A DNA stretch of 64,000 nucleotides from Streptomyces sp. SirexAA-E (GCF_000177195.2 NC_015953.1:4960001-5024000); one strand, 5' to 3'. Positions 34,601-42,796 are shown, numbered from the stretch's first letter. Translations and numbers: made by a program. The notes: generated by a model from the sequence alone, not told the origin.

Positions 34601-34742
34601 CGACAAGGACGCCCTGCGCCGCAGGCTCGGCGGCTTCCACCAAGGCGCGATGGAGGGCAGGCGCGACGTCGAGGCCGAACTCGCCGAGAACACTTCAGAG
34701 ACCGATGAGACGGGGGACACAGTCGAGGAGGCACGCAGTTGA
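31671..34742 (+). CDS. Conservon sensor-kinase-like protein CvnA
   Basis: The 1023-residue protein is the first of a four-gene conservon. A basic N-terminus leads to a membrane helix (about 44-66), a large extracellular helical domain (Ala/Glu/Arg-rich, to about 355), a second helix (359-380), and a HAMP-like linker with coiled coil (LEAEHGELTAAREELTTRRAEL). The dimerisation part LFKLDHMATVMRRHSENMLVLAG lacks the classical H-box. The ATPase domain has N-box LVAELLENATSFSPP (about 595), QDEGIGMS and GAGLGLQVISLLA. Residues 700-1010 are a disordered Ala/Pro/Glu-rich tail. The GTG start is uncertain; GTG 31698 is an alternative. Confidence 0.88.
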   Translation: MDESRLRAPVQKKRPRSKDSTRDGSGATPPAVGAGKRTVRVRSRLVAGVAVVGITVIAAGAPMALGASADLNESQRLVTLAELNQQAITLAHALADERDEVVGYIAAGRDEEGGNDPADAAARVDRKVDEIGPDASASLRRDLSTIPSLRREALTGKGSATEAFQAYSEVIAKLHGLAGELAEKTPPRAADATRAPLALGGAVEQASATRGLLLAALAVPGTKPSAPEIDPYTGLPVRSQDESGSEESRTRDELSAAAQQARVRELASLAEFDQAAGPAARDRLASTVTGPEVNTAEKYLTRLTDRPELSDADRRSDPEKVEAALSARVDRMRSAESALGTAQVARLEKLRDDDVTALEIRLALLGGCLLIAVGVSTAVARTLTQPLAVLRLGAGRIAAEPETAEPVRYTGRNDEFAQVVRSINTLHGKLHGMRQGTTGRLETLEAEHGELTAAREELTTRRAELQAEVAELTKQLEQLKNTVHHTFVNLSLRTLGLVERQLAVIEGLEEREQDPERLATLFKLDHMATVMRRHSENMLVLAGTEHNQGHAGPIPLVDVLRAAVSEIERYERVTIQSLPPHAQIAGFAADDLSHLVAELLENATSFSPPDSHVELSGWLLETGEVMLSVQDEGIGMSAVRMSELNARLTDPASFEAGEQAADGAGLGLQVISLLAARHGVRVELREQKGNGVTAVVVLPQALLPKAPPAASPPAVQMPGDAPTLNLPGSVAEANSNALPPRSAAPDGDPMIAAAERTLREAGADTASADAESEAAEATEGAEGPAPAEASTAVPEADIAAPAAAAPEDVPAAADVSAVEDEVEDEVEDGGEEDAPAPAPVDDWPVPDGHQATPPAEPDPETTMQVRLPSPQSARDPYAIGPDRHERAADSSPAAPADPGAAPPASTASAALPGPRQPLTAPVDDDGPAAGFPGEGLGEEVPDPAPVPERLTDKGLPKRTPKIVAPPTAPATDRKGTLDKDALRRRLGGFHQGAMEGRRDVEAELAENTSETDETGDTVEEARS

Positions 34743-35218
34743 CTGCTCCCAGCACGTTCGGGCTGAGCAGCGAGGCCCGGAACCTGCACTGGTTGCTGAG
34801 CAATCTCGTGGAGGAGGTGCCAGGGGTCCACTCGGTCACCGTCGTCTCGTCCGACGGGCTGATGCTGCTGTCCTCCGACCCCGGGCTCGCCACGGCCAAG
34901 GCGGCGGGTGGGCAGCGGGGCCCCAGAGGCTCCAGTGCCGACCTCGCCACCATCGTCTCGGGGATCGGCTCGCTGACCGTAGGCGCCGCCAAGCTGATGG
35001 ACGGCGGAGGGATCAAGCAGACGATGGTCGCGATGGACGAGGGCAGCGTCTTCGTCATGTCGATCAGCGACGGGTCCCTGCTCGGCGTACACGCCACACC
35101 GGACTGCGACATGAGCGTCATCGCCTACCACATGGCGCTCTTCGTCGGCCGCGCCGGACATGTACTCACCCCCGAACTCCGCAGTGAGCTGCGCAAATCG
35201 ATGGAGAGCGCCCAGTGA
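34739..35218 (+). CDS. Conservon roadblock/LC7 protein CvnB
   Basis: This 159-residue protein begins at a TTG overlapping the CvnA stop (TTGA), with GAGGAGG upstream. It is one roadblock/LC7 domain (NLHWLLSNLVEEVPGVHSVTVVSSDGLMLLSS, DLATIVSGIGSLTVGAAKLMDGGGIKQTMVAM). CvnB proteins are thought to act as regulators of the conservon GTPase, in a membrane complex with CvnA. A short insertion (AAGGQRGPRGSS) interrupts the domain after residue 54. Confidence 0.9.
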   Translation: MTAPSTFGLSSEARNLHWLLSNLVEEVPGVHSVTVVSSDGLMLLSSDPGLATAKAAGGQRGPRGSSADLATIVSGIGSLTVGAAKLMDGGGIKQTMVAMDEGSVFVMSISDGSLLGVHATPDCDMSVIAYHMALFVGRAGHVLTPELRSELRKSMESAQ

Positions 35219-35628
35219 CGTCCGCCGCTGAACCCGTACGCAAGCTTCCCGTCCGGGGCGCCGGCCGCACACCCGCCCGGGTGCGCCCGTACTCCCTCAC
35301 CGGCGGCCGTACGCGCTTCGGGCACGTCCTGCTCGTCGAGACGTTCGTGGCCGCGCTGGAGGCACCCGAGGAGCGGCGCGAGCTGACCAACGGCAACCTC
35401 TCCTCGCGCGTCATGCCGGAGCTCCGCGCCATCGTGGAGCTCTGCCGCCGGATGCGTACGGTCGCGGAGATCTCGGCCCTGCTGAAGATGCCGCTCGGCG
35501 TGGTCCGGGTGCTGCTCAGCGACTTGGCCGACCAGGGAAAGATCCGCGTGTACGGGACCGGCCACGGCGCCGGTCAGCCCGACCGCGCACTGCTCGAAAG
35601 GGTGCTCAATGGACTCCGCCGTCTCTGA
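35215..35628 (+). CDS. Conservon DUF742 protein CvnC
   Basis: The 137-residue product starts at GTG 35215, overlapping the CvnB stop. DUF742 shows as VRPYSLTGGRTRFGHVLLVETFVAA and LRAIVELCRRMRTVAEISALLKMPLGVVRVLLSDLADQG, the latter a winged-helix-like part. It is part of the CvnA-D complex; its role in signalling is unsettled. It overlaps the CvnD start by 20 bases. Confidence 0.92.
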   Translation: MTSAAEPVRKLPVRGAGRTPARVRPYSLTGGRTRFGHVLLVETFVAALEAPEERRELTNGNLSSRVMPELRAIVELCRRMRTVAEISALLKMPLGVVRVLLSDLADQGKIRVYGTGHGAGQPDRALLERVLNGLRRL

Positions 35629-36259
35629 GGCTCCGCTCTTCGCCCCGCGTCAGCCGGGGCCGCAGGACCAGCCCGAGGAGTCGGTGCAGGCCTGGCAGCT
35701 CGACCACACCCGGGCGCCCATCGCGACCAAGATCGTCGTCGCGGGCGGGTTCGGGGTCGGCAAGACGACCTTCGTCACCTCCGTCTCGGAGATAACCCCG
35801 CTGCAGACCGAAGCGCTGATGACCCGGGCCAGCGAGGCCACGGACGACCTCAGCGCCACTCCCGACAAGGTCACCACGACCGTCGCGATGGACTTCGGCC
35901 GGCTCACCCTCGACGACGACCTGGTGCTGTACGTCTTCGGCACGCCCGGCCAGCAGCGCTTCTGGTTCATGTGGGACGACCTGGTGCGCGGCGCGATCGG
36001 TGCGGTCGTCCTGGCCGACACCCGCCGCCTCGCCGACTGCTTCGCCGCGCTCGACTACTTCGAGAGCTGCGGGCTGCCGTACATCGTCGCCGTCAACCAC
36101 TTCGAGGGGACGACCGGTTACGAGGAGGCGGACGTCAGGGAGGCCCTGACCGTCCCGCCGCACGTGCCTGTCGTGATCATGGACGCGCGGCGGAGGATCA
36201 CCGTCGTCGAGGCGCTGCTCGCCCTGGTGAGCCACGCCCTCGACGTCACTCCCGCGTAA
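35609..36259 (+). CDS. Conservon small GTPase CvnD
   Basis: The GTPase has 216 residues. G1 is GGFGVGKTTFV (about 47-57), G3 is FGTPGQQRFWFMWDDLVRGA, and the G4 position reads VNHFEG in place of NKxD, as is usual for conservon GTPases. It switches between GDP and GTP under control of the CvnA/CvnB pair. The preceding 35 residues are Pro/Gln-rich. The gene overlaps cvnC, and a monooxygenase-like gene follows after 37 bases. Confidence 0.92.
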   Translation: MDSAVSEAPLFAPRQPGPQDQPEESVQAWQLDHTRAPIATKIVVAGGFGVGKTTFVTSVSEITPLQTEALMTRASEATDDLSATPDKVTTTVAMDFGRLTLDDDLVLYVFGTPGQQRFWFMWDDLVRGAIGAVVLADTRRLADCFAALDYFESCGLPYIVAVNHFEGTTGYEEADVREALTVPPHVPVVIMDARRRITVVEALLALVSHALDVTPA

Positions 36260-36296
36260 GCGCCACGCACCCACGTCCACGTAACGGAGAACCGCG

Positions 36297-37541
36297 ATGC
36301 GGAAGATACTCATAGTCGGAGCGGGCCAGTCCGGTCTTCAGCTGGCTCTCGGCCTCCAGTCCCGGGGGTATGAGGTCACCCTCATGTCCAACCGCACGGC
36401 CGACGAGATCCGGACCGGCCGGGTCATGTCGACCCAGTGCATGTTCCACACGGCGCTGGAGCACGAGCGCGAACTCCAGCTCGACTTCTGGGAGTCGCAG
36501 GCCCCCCGCATCGAGGGTCTCGGCGTCTCGGTGGCCGCGCCGGACTCCTCCCGGGCCGTCGACTGGGTGGGCAGACTGGACGGTTTCGCGCAGTCCGTGG
36601 ACCAGCGCGTGAAGATGGCCGGCTGGATGGAGACGTTCGCGCAGCGTGGCGGGCAGCTCGTCATCCACGGTGCCGCCGTGTCCGACCTGGACTACTTCTC
36701 CCGCACCTACGACCTGGTGATGGTCTCGGCCGGCAAGGGCGAGCTGGTCTCCATGTTCGGCCGCGACGCGGCGCGTTCCCCCTACGACGCCCCGCAGCGC
36801 GCCCTCGCCGTCGCCTATGTGCACGGCCTGGCGCCGCGCCCGGAGCACCCGGACTTCGACGCGGTCCGCTGCAACCTGGTGCCGGGGGTCGGCGAGCTCT
36901 TCGTCATGCCGACCCTGACCACCTCGGGCCGCGCCGACATCCTGTTCTGGGAGGGCGTGCCCGGCGGTCCGCTGGACGCCTTCCAGGGCATCAAGGACCC
37001 CACCGAGCACCTGGCCAAGACGCTGGAGCTGATGGAGAGGTTCACGCCCTGGGAGTACGCCCGCGCCACCAAGGTCGAGCTGACCGACGCCAACGGCACC
37101 CTGGCGGGCCGCTACGCCCCGACCGTCCGCAAGCCGATCGGCCGGCTGCCGGGCGGCGGCCTGGTCCTGGGCGTCGGGGACGTCGTCGTCGCCAACGACC
37201 CGATCACCGGGCAGGGCTCCAACACCGCGTCCAAGTGCGCCCACTCCTACCTGCGCTCGATCGTCGAGCACGGGGACCGCGACTTCGACGCCGCGTGGAT
37301 GCAGGCCACCTTCGACCGGCACTGGGAGAAGACCCAGCACGTCGTGCGGTGGACGAACGCCATGCTGGCGCCGCCGCCGGAGCACGTGCTGAACCTGATC
37401 GGCGCGGGCGGGCAGCTCCAGCCGGTCGCCGACCGGTTCGCCAACGCCTTCGACGACCCGGCCGACCTGGACAACTTCTTCTTCGAGCCGGACCGGACGA
37501 ACGCCTACCTCGCCGAGGTCACGGCCGCCGCCCAGACCTGA
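36297..37541 (+). CDS. Styrene-monooxygenase-like FAD protein
   Basis: The protein has 414 residues from ATG 36297 (ACGGAG upstream). The N-terminus MRKILIVGAGQSGLQLALGLQ is the FAD Rossmann motif, and LPGGGLVLGVGDVVVANDPITGQGSNTASK (about 280-309) is the conserved FAD-domain motif of StyA-type flavin monooxygenases. Between them lies a substrate domain. These enzymes take FADH2 from a separate reductase; no reductase gene is seen nearby. It follows the conservon by 37 bases and is likely co-transcribed, so its chemistry may be linked to conservon signalling (inference). Confidence 0.8.
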   Translation: MRKILIVGAGQSGLQLALGLQSRGYEVTLMSNRTADEIRTGRVMSTQCMFHTALEHERELQLDFWESQAPRIEGLGVSVAAPDSSRAVDWVGRLDGFAQSVDQRVKMAGWMETFAQRGGQLVIHGAAVSDLDYFSRTYDLVMVSAGKGELVSMFGRDAARSPYDAPQRALAVAYVHGLAPRPEHPDFDAVRCNLVPGVGELFVMPTLTTSGRADILFWEGVPGGPLDAFQGIKDPTEHLAKTLELMERFTPWEYARATKVELTDANGTLAGRYAPTVRKPIGRLPGGGLVLGVGDVVVANDPITGQGSNTASKCAHSYLRSIVEHGDRDFDAAWMQATFDRHWEKTQHVVRWTNAMLAPPPEHVLNLIGAGGQLQPVADRFANAFDDPADLDNFFFEPDRTNAYLAEVTAAAQT

Positions 37542-37558
37542 CCCCCGGCGCCGCCCGC

Positions 37559-37591
37559 GACCGCCCCGCCCGTCACGAGGGCGGGGCGGTC
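37559..37591. terminator. Bidirectional terminator
   Basis: A perfect 13-bp GC stem (37559-37571 with 37579-37591) and 7-base loop lies between the monooxygenase (ends 37541) and the NlpC gene (ends 37593). Confidence 0.8.
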
Positions 37592-37592
37592 C

Positions 37593-38741
37593 TCAGGCGG
37601 TCCGGGCGTCGTAGCCGGTGTCCGGCCCCGAGCCGGCGCCGTCCGGCAGCCGGGGCGGGGTGTACGCGTCCAGCGGCGCGCTCCCCGGGTCCGGCCGCAC
37701 CGCCCCGAGCAACGGGTTGGACGCCAGCGGCGACACCTTGACGGTGGCCCCGGGTCTGGGCGCCTGCACCACCCACCCGTCGCCGATGTAGAGAGCCACA
37801 TGGGTGGCCTCGGGGAAGTAGACCACCAGGTCCCCCGGTCGCAGCTGCGAGACCGGGACGCGGGGCAGCCGCCGCCACTGCTCCTGCGAGGTACGCGGAA
37901 TGGCGCGCCCCGCCGCCGACCAGGCCGTCGAGGTCAGCCCCGAGCAGTCGAAGGACTCCGGTCCCTCGGCGCCCCACACGTACGGCTTGCCGATCTGGCC
38001 CACGGCGTACCGGACGGCCTCGCCGCCCTGCCGCGACGGTGCCCGAGTGCTGCTGAGCGCGCCGGAGGTGACCAGCTTCTGCTGCGCCGCCTCGGTGTTC
38101 CGCCGCTCCAGCTCCGTCAGCCGGGCGAGCTGCTCCTCGGAGAGCGAGGCGAGCATCGCCTCGACGTCCCGCATCCTGGACCAGACCGCGTCGCGCTGCT
38201 CCTTCCGCTCCGTCGTCAGCGTCCGTTGCCGTCGCAGCGCCTCACGTGACGCCGCCGCCAGGTCCTCGGCCCGCTTCTCCGCGGCGGAGAGCTGTTCGAC
38301 GGTGGCGGTCCTCCCGGCCTGGGCGCGTGCGAGCACATGGCTCTGGTCGAAGGCCTGCTGCGGGTCCCGGGCCAGCAGGAGCCGCAGATAGACGGAGAAG
38401 TCGGTGTGCCCCTGGTACTGGTCGCGGGCCAGGCGTCCCGCGTCGCGCCGGGCGACGGTCAGGGCGCCGCGGGCCGCGGAGAGCCGGGTGTTCAGCCGCT
38501 TGACCTCGGCGGTCTTCTTCTTCAGCGCCTCGGCGGTGGCGTTGTACCGCTCCCCGGCCTTCTCCGCCTCCAGGTAGAGGGTCTGCAACCGCTTCAGCAG
38601 TGCGGAGACGTCCTGCGGGGCCTTCTCGGGCGCCGGGGCGCCGGAGGCCGGTCCGGGGGGAGGTTCCGCGAGGGCGGGGGAGGCGGCCACGACCGCCGCG
38701 GTCGCCGCCGTGCAGAGGATGCGCACGAGTCTGCCTGACAC
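37593..38741 (-). CDS. Secreted NlpC/P60 peptidoglycan endopeptidase
   Basis: The 382-residue protein starts at GTG 38741 with GGAGGTGAT upstream. A signal peptide (cleavage after SPALA, residue 25) is followed by two long coiled-coil stretches (45-105 and 145-220) of the RipA/PcsB type, then the NlpC/P60 domain: catalytic Cys266 in SFDCSGLT and His314 in ATHVALYIGDG. It cleaves stem-peptide bonds in the wall. The coiled coil probably controls activity, perhaps through an FtsX-type partner. The tail is a Pro/Gly-rich disordered end. Confidence 0.92.
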   Translation of the reverse strand: MSGRLVRILCTAATAAVVAASPALAEPPPGPASGAPAPEKAPQDVSALLKRLQTLYLEAEKAGERYNATAEALKKKTAEVKRLNTRLSAARGALTVARRDAGRLARDQYQGHTDFSVYLRLLLARDPQQAFDQSHVLARAQAGRTATVEQLSAAEKRAEDLAAASREALRRQRTLTTERKEQRDAVWSRMRDVEAMLASLSEEQLARLTELERRNTEAAQQKLVTSGALSSTRAPSRQGGEAVRYAVGQIGKPYVWGAEGPESFDCSGLTSTAWSAAGRAIPRTSQEQWRRLPRVPVSQLRPGDLVVYFPEATHVALYIGDGWVVQAPRPGATVKVSPLASNPLLGAVRPDPGSAPLDAYTPPRLPDGAGSGPDTGYDARTA

Positions 38742-38916
38742 GACATCACCTCCGGTGACGGGGCCGGGCCCGCCCTTCCGTAGGTGAATCGGATCGGCGG
38801 ACTACCCCACAAATGATCGGATCCTGTCCATCCGGTCACTCGGTGTCAGGTGAGGCAAGCACCGCTCGGCGTGGCGCCGCCAGGAACGCCCGAACGCCCC
38901 ACGCCTGGCCGTGGAG

Positions 38917-38939
38917 CCGGTCGGGCGGCCTCCGACCGG
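38917..38939 (-). terminator. Probable terminator of the pseudokinase gene
   Basis: A perfect 8-bp stem (38917-38924 with 38932-38939) and 7-base loop lies 26 bases past the stop at 38965 in the direction of transcription. The rest of the 223-bp gap up to the NlpC start holds no gene. Confidence 0.5.
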
Positions 38940-38964
38940 GCGGACGTGGCCACCGTCAGGCGTC

Positions 38965-41514
38965 TCAGGCCACCGGGAAGGCGTAGAAGGCTCGCTCGCG
39001 CTGGACGACGGCGTTCTTCCCCGCCGCCAGCACCCGGTAGGCCGCGCTGACCGTGTCTCCCCGCGGATCCTGCACGCCGATGTCCTGGAACTTCCACAAC
39101 CTGCGCCCGTCCGCCACGGCGAACGCCGTCACCTGGGTGGCGTCCGCCGCGAGCAGGGTCTTCCCGCCGCCGCTGAGCGTGAGGGCGGGGGCGTCGCCGC
39201 CGAGCGGGACCTCCGTGGACCGCCGCCAGGCCGTCCGTCCGGTGGCCGCGTCGACCGCGCCGACCTCCTGGTCGCGACTGGTGGTGTGCAGGAGCTTCCC
39301 GGCGCGGACGGGGGTGCCGAACACGGACGACTTGGTGCCGGAGAGCGTCCACACCGGCTTCCCGGTGTCCGTCTCGAAGGCCTGGAGGCCGTCGCCGACG
39401 GCGGCGTACAGCCGCCCCTCCTCGTCGCCGGCCGACGCGGCGGCCGGGGCGACGGAACCGAACTGCCGGGTCCACAGCTGCTTCCCGGTGGTGCGGTCGA
39501 AGCACCGGAAGGTGGCCTTGCCCTTGCCCGCCGCGACGTCGGCCGGGGTGAGCGTCGCCGGGTCCTGGACGACGACGACGTCCGTCGTCCGGACGGCCGT
39601 CAGCCGGTAGGCGGGGGTGCCCGTGTCCCGGCCCGCGGGGACCGCGGCGCGCCAGACCTCCTTGCGCCGCACGACGTCGTACGCGAAGAGGTAGGCCTTG
39701 GCGACCTGGGTGTCCTTGCCGGGTTTCTTGCCCTTCTTCGGTTTCGGCGCCTTCACGGTGACGGTGTGGGAACCGGTGAACCACAGCACCGCCCCGTCCG
39801 CGCCGACCACCGGACCCACCTCGAGACCGGGTACGCCGGTGAACTGGTCCGCGTACCGGACGCGGTGCTCCACCCGCCCGTCCCGGGGCGACAACCAGAG
39901 GAGCTCGGTCGGGCCGGCCAGGAGGCAGAGCGTGTCACCGGCGGCCCGTACGGTCTGGGCGCCCGCGGCCTCCTCGCACGTCCAGCGTGCGCGCCCGGTC
40001 CGCAGGTCGACTCCGGTGGCCCCGGCGGAGCTGGTCAGCACCAGCAGCTCGTCCTGCCAGATCCCGGCGGTGAGCGGGGCGGGTTCGCCGGCCGGATGGG
40101 AGTACGTCCACCGGGGTTCGGGGGCCCTGCCGGGGACCGTCGGGCGCGGTTTCGCCACGGGCTTGTCGTCGGTGGCGGCCGCGGTGCCGTCGGATCCGAC
40201 GGCCAGCACGCCACCCCCGCCGACGACCAGCCCGGCCGCCCCGGCGGCGACGGCGGTGAGCAGGGCCCGCCGGCCGGGCGCGGGAGCCGGGGGCCCGGGC
40301 GCGGACGGTACGGAGCCGGGCACCGCCCGGGGGAGGGGCCGGGCGGCGTACGGGTAGGGCTGGTGCGCGGGGAGGGCGGGCGGCGCCTGCGGGGCGGCCG
40401 GGGCGGGGAGTTCGCGGGGGACGGACAGCTGGGTCGTCGCCCGGTCGCCCTGCGGGGCGCGCGGCCCGGTCCGCGGGAACCGGGTGGTGCCCGTGTCCTC
40501 CTCGGCGCCGTCGGCGGCCTCTCCGGAGCCGAGCGGGGCCGCGTGCACCGGAGGCGCGTCGGTGGGTTCCGCATCGGCCGGAGCGGCGGGAGACGTACCC
40601 GCGCCCGTCCTGGCGTCCGAGGGCGCCGCCAGGGCGCGGACCCGCGCGGCCTGGTCCGTGACGGCCGCGGCGACCGGGTCGGGGAGCCAGCCGCCCCGGG
40701 CCATGCCCGCCGCGCCCTCCAGCGCCAGCTTGGCCGCGACCGCTCCCGCGCCGGGCCGGTCGGCGGGGTCCTTGGCCAGGCAGCCGGCGATCAGCTCGCG
40801 CAACGCGTCCGGCACACCGTCCAGTTCGGCCGGGGCGTGGGCGATCCGCTCGGCCGCCCCGTCCACCGGACCGTCCGCGAACGGGGTCGTCCCACTCGCC
40901 GCGTACGCCAGCAGCAGTCCCAGCACGAAGAGGTCCGACGGGGTGCCCGCCTCCCTGCCCTCGATCTGTTCGGGGGTGAGATAGCCCAGCCGCACGGAGA
41001 GCTGGCCACCCGCCCTGGCCTCGGCGGAGGCCGCACCGCCGAGCGGCCCGAACGCCGTCAGCCTGGGCCCGTCCTCGGCCAGCAGCACCGTCCCCGGTGC
41101 GAGGCCCTGGAGCACGGAACCGGTGGCGTGCACCCGGGAGAGCGTCTCGGCGAGCCCCGCGCCCAGTATCCGCACGGCCCGTTCCGGCAGCGGGCCCGCG
41201 AGCGCGATCGCCTCGGCGAGCGTCAGCGCGGGTACGTACGCCGCCGCCGTCCACAGGCCGTCGTCCTTCGGCCCGGCGAGCGGCGGCTGCACCCAGCCGC
41301 CGGACAGCCGCTCCGCGAGACGGATCTCGGCCTGGAAGCGGCGGCGGAACGCGGGCACCGCGGCGAGCTTCGGCCGGGCGGCGGTGACCACGACGCGGCC
41401 GTCGCCGTCCGCGTCGTGGGCCAGGTACAGCACCGCGCTCGCGGTCTCACGGAAGCGGACCAGGGCCGTGTACGGGCCGAAGCGGCGTGGATCGTCCTGA
41501 CGCAGCGCCTCCAT
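38965..41514 (-). CDS. Membrane pseudokinase with PQQ-like beta-propeller
   Basis: The 849-residue protein has three parts. Residues 12-265 are a Ser/Thr kinase fold in which the catalytic residues are gone: the ATP Lys site reads VVVTAARPK (Thr44), the HRDLKxxN loop reads L135-QGLAPGT, and DFG is A154-FG. The PEQ activation end (181-183) and the LFVLGLLLAY helix are kept. A Pro/Ala linker (290-405) precedes one membrane helix (about 412-435). The outer part has PQQ-type blades with Trp motifs (DLRTGRARWTCE, DRTTGKQLWTRQFG, ETDTGKPVWTLSG, DAATGRTAWRR). It cannot be an ordinary active kinase; a sensing scaffold is likely. Confidence 0.85.
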   Translation of the reverse strand: MEALRQDDPRRFGPYTALVRFRETASAVLYLAHDADGDGRVVVTAARPKLAAVPAFRRRFQAEIRLAERLSGGWVQPPLAGPKDDGLWTAAAYVPALTLAEAIALAGPLPERAVRILGAGLAETLSRVHATGSVLQGLAPGTVLLAEDGPRLTAFGPLGGAASAEARAGGQLSVRLGYLTPEQIEGREAGTPSDLFVLGLLLAYAASGTTPFADGPVDGAAERIAHAPAELDGVPDALRELIAGCLAKDPADRPGAGAVAAKLALEGAAGMARGGWLPDPVAAAVTDQAARVRALAAPSDARTGAGTSPAAPADAEPTDAPPVHAAPLGSGEAADGAEEDTGTTRFPRTGPRAPQGDRATTQLSVPRELPAPAAPQAPPALPAHQPYPYAARPLPRAVPGSVPSAPGPPAPAPGRRALLTAVAAGAAGLVVGGGGVLAVGSDGTAAATDDKPVAKPRPTVPGRAPEPRWTYSHPAGEPAPLTAGIWQDELLVLTSSAGATGVDLRTGRARWTCEEAAGAQTVRAAGDTLCLLAGPTELLWLSPRDGRVEHRVRYADQFTGVPGLEVGPVVGADGAVLWFTGSHTVTVKAPKPKKGKKPGKDTQVAKAYLFAYDVVRRKEVWRAAVPAGRDTGTPAYRLTAVRTTDVVVVQDPATLTPADVAAGKGKATFRCFDRTTGKQLWTRQFGSVAPAAASAGDEEGRLYAAVGDGLQAFETDTGKPVWTLSGTKSSVFGTPVRAGKLLHTTSRDQEVGAVDAATGRTAWRRSTEVPLGGDAPALTLSGGGKTLLAADATQVTAFAVADGRRLWKFQDIGVQDPRGDTVSAAYRVLAAGKNAVVQRERAFYAFPVA

Positions 41515-41594
41515 GGCGCACCCCCCTTGTGACCGTGCCTCGGCACCTGACCGTCGATCTTAGGGGGTGCGTCCCGCCCCGGCGGGTCCGCCGC

Positions 41595-41870
41595 TCAGAC
41601 GCCGCGTTCCGGCTTCGTCCAGGGCCACTTGAGGCGCCGGCGCTCGCGGCCCTCCGAGGCGTACTCGTAGACCCAGCCGCGCTGGAGGCCGAGCCGCTTC
41701 GAGTAGCCCGCCGGCGCGCGCCGGTAGGTGTGCACGGTGGCGGGGCGGCCGTCGGTGCCGGGCACGGGGACCTCGTACCACTTGGGCGGGTGCCCGGTCG
41801 GGCCGAGCAGCACGGGCAGGACCCGGCCGTCCAGCGGCCCACCGGTGAAGGGGGTGTTCTCGCTTTTCAC
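41595..41870 (-). CDS. Conserved unknown small basic protein
   Basis: The 91-residue product begins at GTG 41870 (VKSENTPFTGGPLDGRVLPV), where similar streptomycete proteins appear to start; the frame reaches to 41906. It has a TGGPLDGRVLPVLLGP start, a beta-rich middle (PPKWYEVPVPG, TVHTYRRAP) and an Arg/Lys-rich end (GRERRRLKWPWTKPE). The charge would allow nucleic-acid binding, but no domain is recognised. No ribosome site is clear. Confidence 0.6.
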   Translation of the reverse strand: MKSENTPFTGGPLDGRVLPVLLGPTGHPPKWYEVPVPGTDGRPATVHTYRRAPAGYSKRLGLQRGWVYEYASEGRERRRLKWPWTKPERGV

Positions 41871-41993
41871 CGGGCCAGTCTGGCCCAGGCCGAGGGGCCC
41901 GGGCACACGCGGCCCGCCGGTGCCGGAGGTCTCGGCGCCCGTCGGGCGGCCTGCGCTCGGGCGGCCACGCCGCGGTCGGAAGCCCGCAGGCTC

Positions 41994-42755
41994 TCAGCCC
42001 GGCGGCAGCAGATGGGCCGCGCGCCCGGCCGCCGGGACCACCAGCGCCGCCAGCCGCCCGGCCGGCCCGTCGGCGGTCTCCTGGTCCACCAGCGCGGCGA
42101 CCACCGCCGCGCTCTCGCCGTCCGACGCCGCGGTCACCGCCAGCAGGGCGATCAGATGGTCCACCAGCCAGCCCCGCAGATCGGCGGCCGCCGGCTGCTT
42201 CTCCTCGTCCAGCCAGATCAGCGAGGCCGCCTCGACCGCCGCGATCCAGGTCCGCACCATCATCCGCAGCCGGGGCCCGGCGGGCTCCTGCCCCGGACCC
42301 GTGCCGCGCCCGAGGTGCAGCAGGATCTGCTCCGCCGCGGCCCGGCGCACCCCGTCCACGATCGCCGACGTACGCGAGGTCTCGGCGACGCTGCCGCCGC
42401 GCAGCAGCGCGCTGAACCCGGCGTCGTGCTGATCGACGAAGCCGAGGTAGCGGTCCAGGACACGGCTCACCCGCTCGGTGGGCGGCCCGACCGCCGGCTC
42501 GGCGAAGCAGAGGGTGAGCTGCTCCGCGGCCGAGCCGAGCGCCGCTTCGTACAACTGCTGCCTCCCACCGGGGAAGTAGCGGTAGACCAGTGGCCGGGAG
42601 ACACCCGCCGCCACGGCCACCTCGTCGATCGAGACGTCGTCCGGCGCCCGGTGGGCGAAGAGCGTGAGCGCGGCTCCGAGGAGCTGCGCCCGGCGCTCCT
42701 CGACACCGAGCCTTCGGTAGGCACGGGTCACAGGTGCGGCGGGGACGGAGGTCAT
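41994..42755 (-). CDS. TetR-family regulator in a diiron-oxygenase operon
   Basis: This 253-residue regulator begins near MTSVPAAPVTRAYRRLGVEERRAQLL. The helix-turn-helix is APDDVSIDEVAVAAGVSRPLVYRYFPGG (about 36-63). The ligand domain is longer than average. The gene follows the AurF-type oxygenase by 41 bp on the same strand. It probably controls that gene and the divergent diiron gene at 43910 through the repeat at 43784-43797. Confidence 0.87.
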   Translation of the reverse strand: MTSVPAAPVTRAYRRLGVEERRAQLLGAALTLFAHRAPDDVSIDEVAVAAGVSRPLVYRYFPGGRQQLYEAALGSAAEQLTLCFAEPAVGPPTERVSRVLDRYLGFVDQHDAGFSALLRGGSVAETSRTSAIVDGVRRAAAEQILLHLGRGTGPGQEPAGPRLRMMVRTWIAAVEAASLIWLDEEKQPAAADLRGWLVDHLIALLAVTAASDGESAAVVAALVDQETADGPAGRLAALVVPAAGRAAHLLPPG

Positions 42756-42796
42756 ACCCCGAAGACTAAGCGTTCCCCCTGGCGCCCGGAGAGCCC

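Noticed and set aside
31680..34643. 987-residue minus-strand frame opposite cvnA
   Set aside because: Gly/Arg/Val-rich shadow; the plus strand carries recognisable kinase motifs and codon bias.
36117..36259. Loss of the NKxD motif in CvnD as a sign of a dead GTPase
   Set aside because: The N-x-F-(D/E)-G form (VNHFEG) is usual in conservon GTPases, so it is not a defect.
38742..38964. Possible cyclic-di-AMP (ydaO) riboswitch before the NlpC/P60 gene
   Set aside because: Many Streptomyces wall hydrolases have one, but the conserved ydaO core sequences were not found in this 223-bp region.
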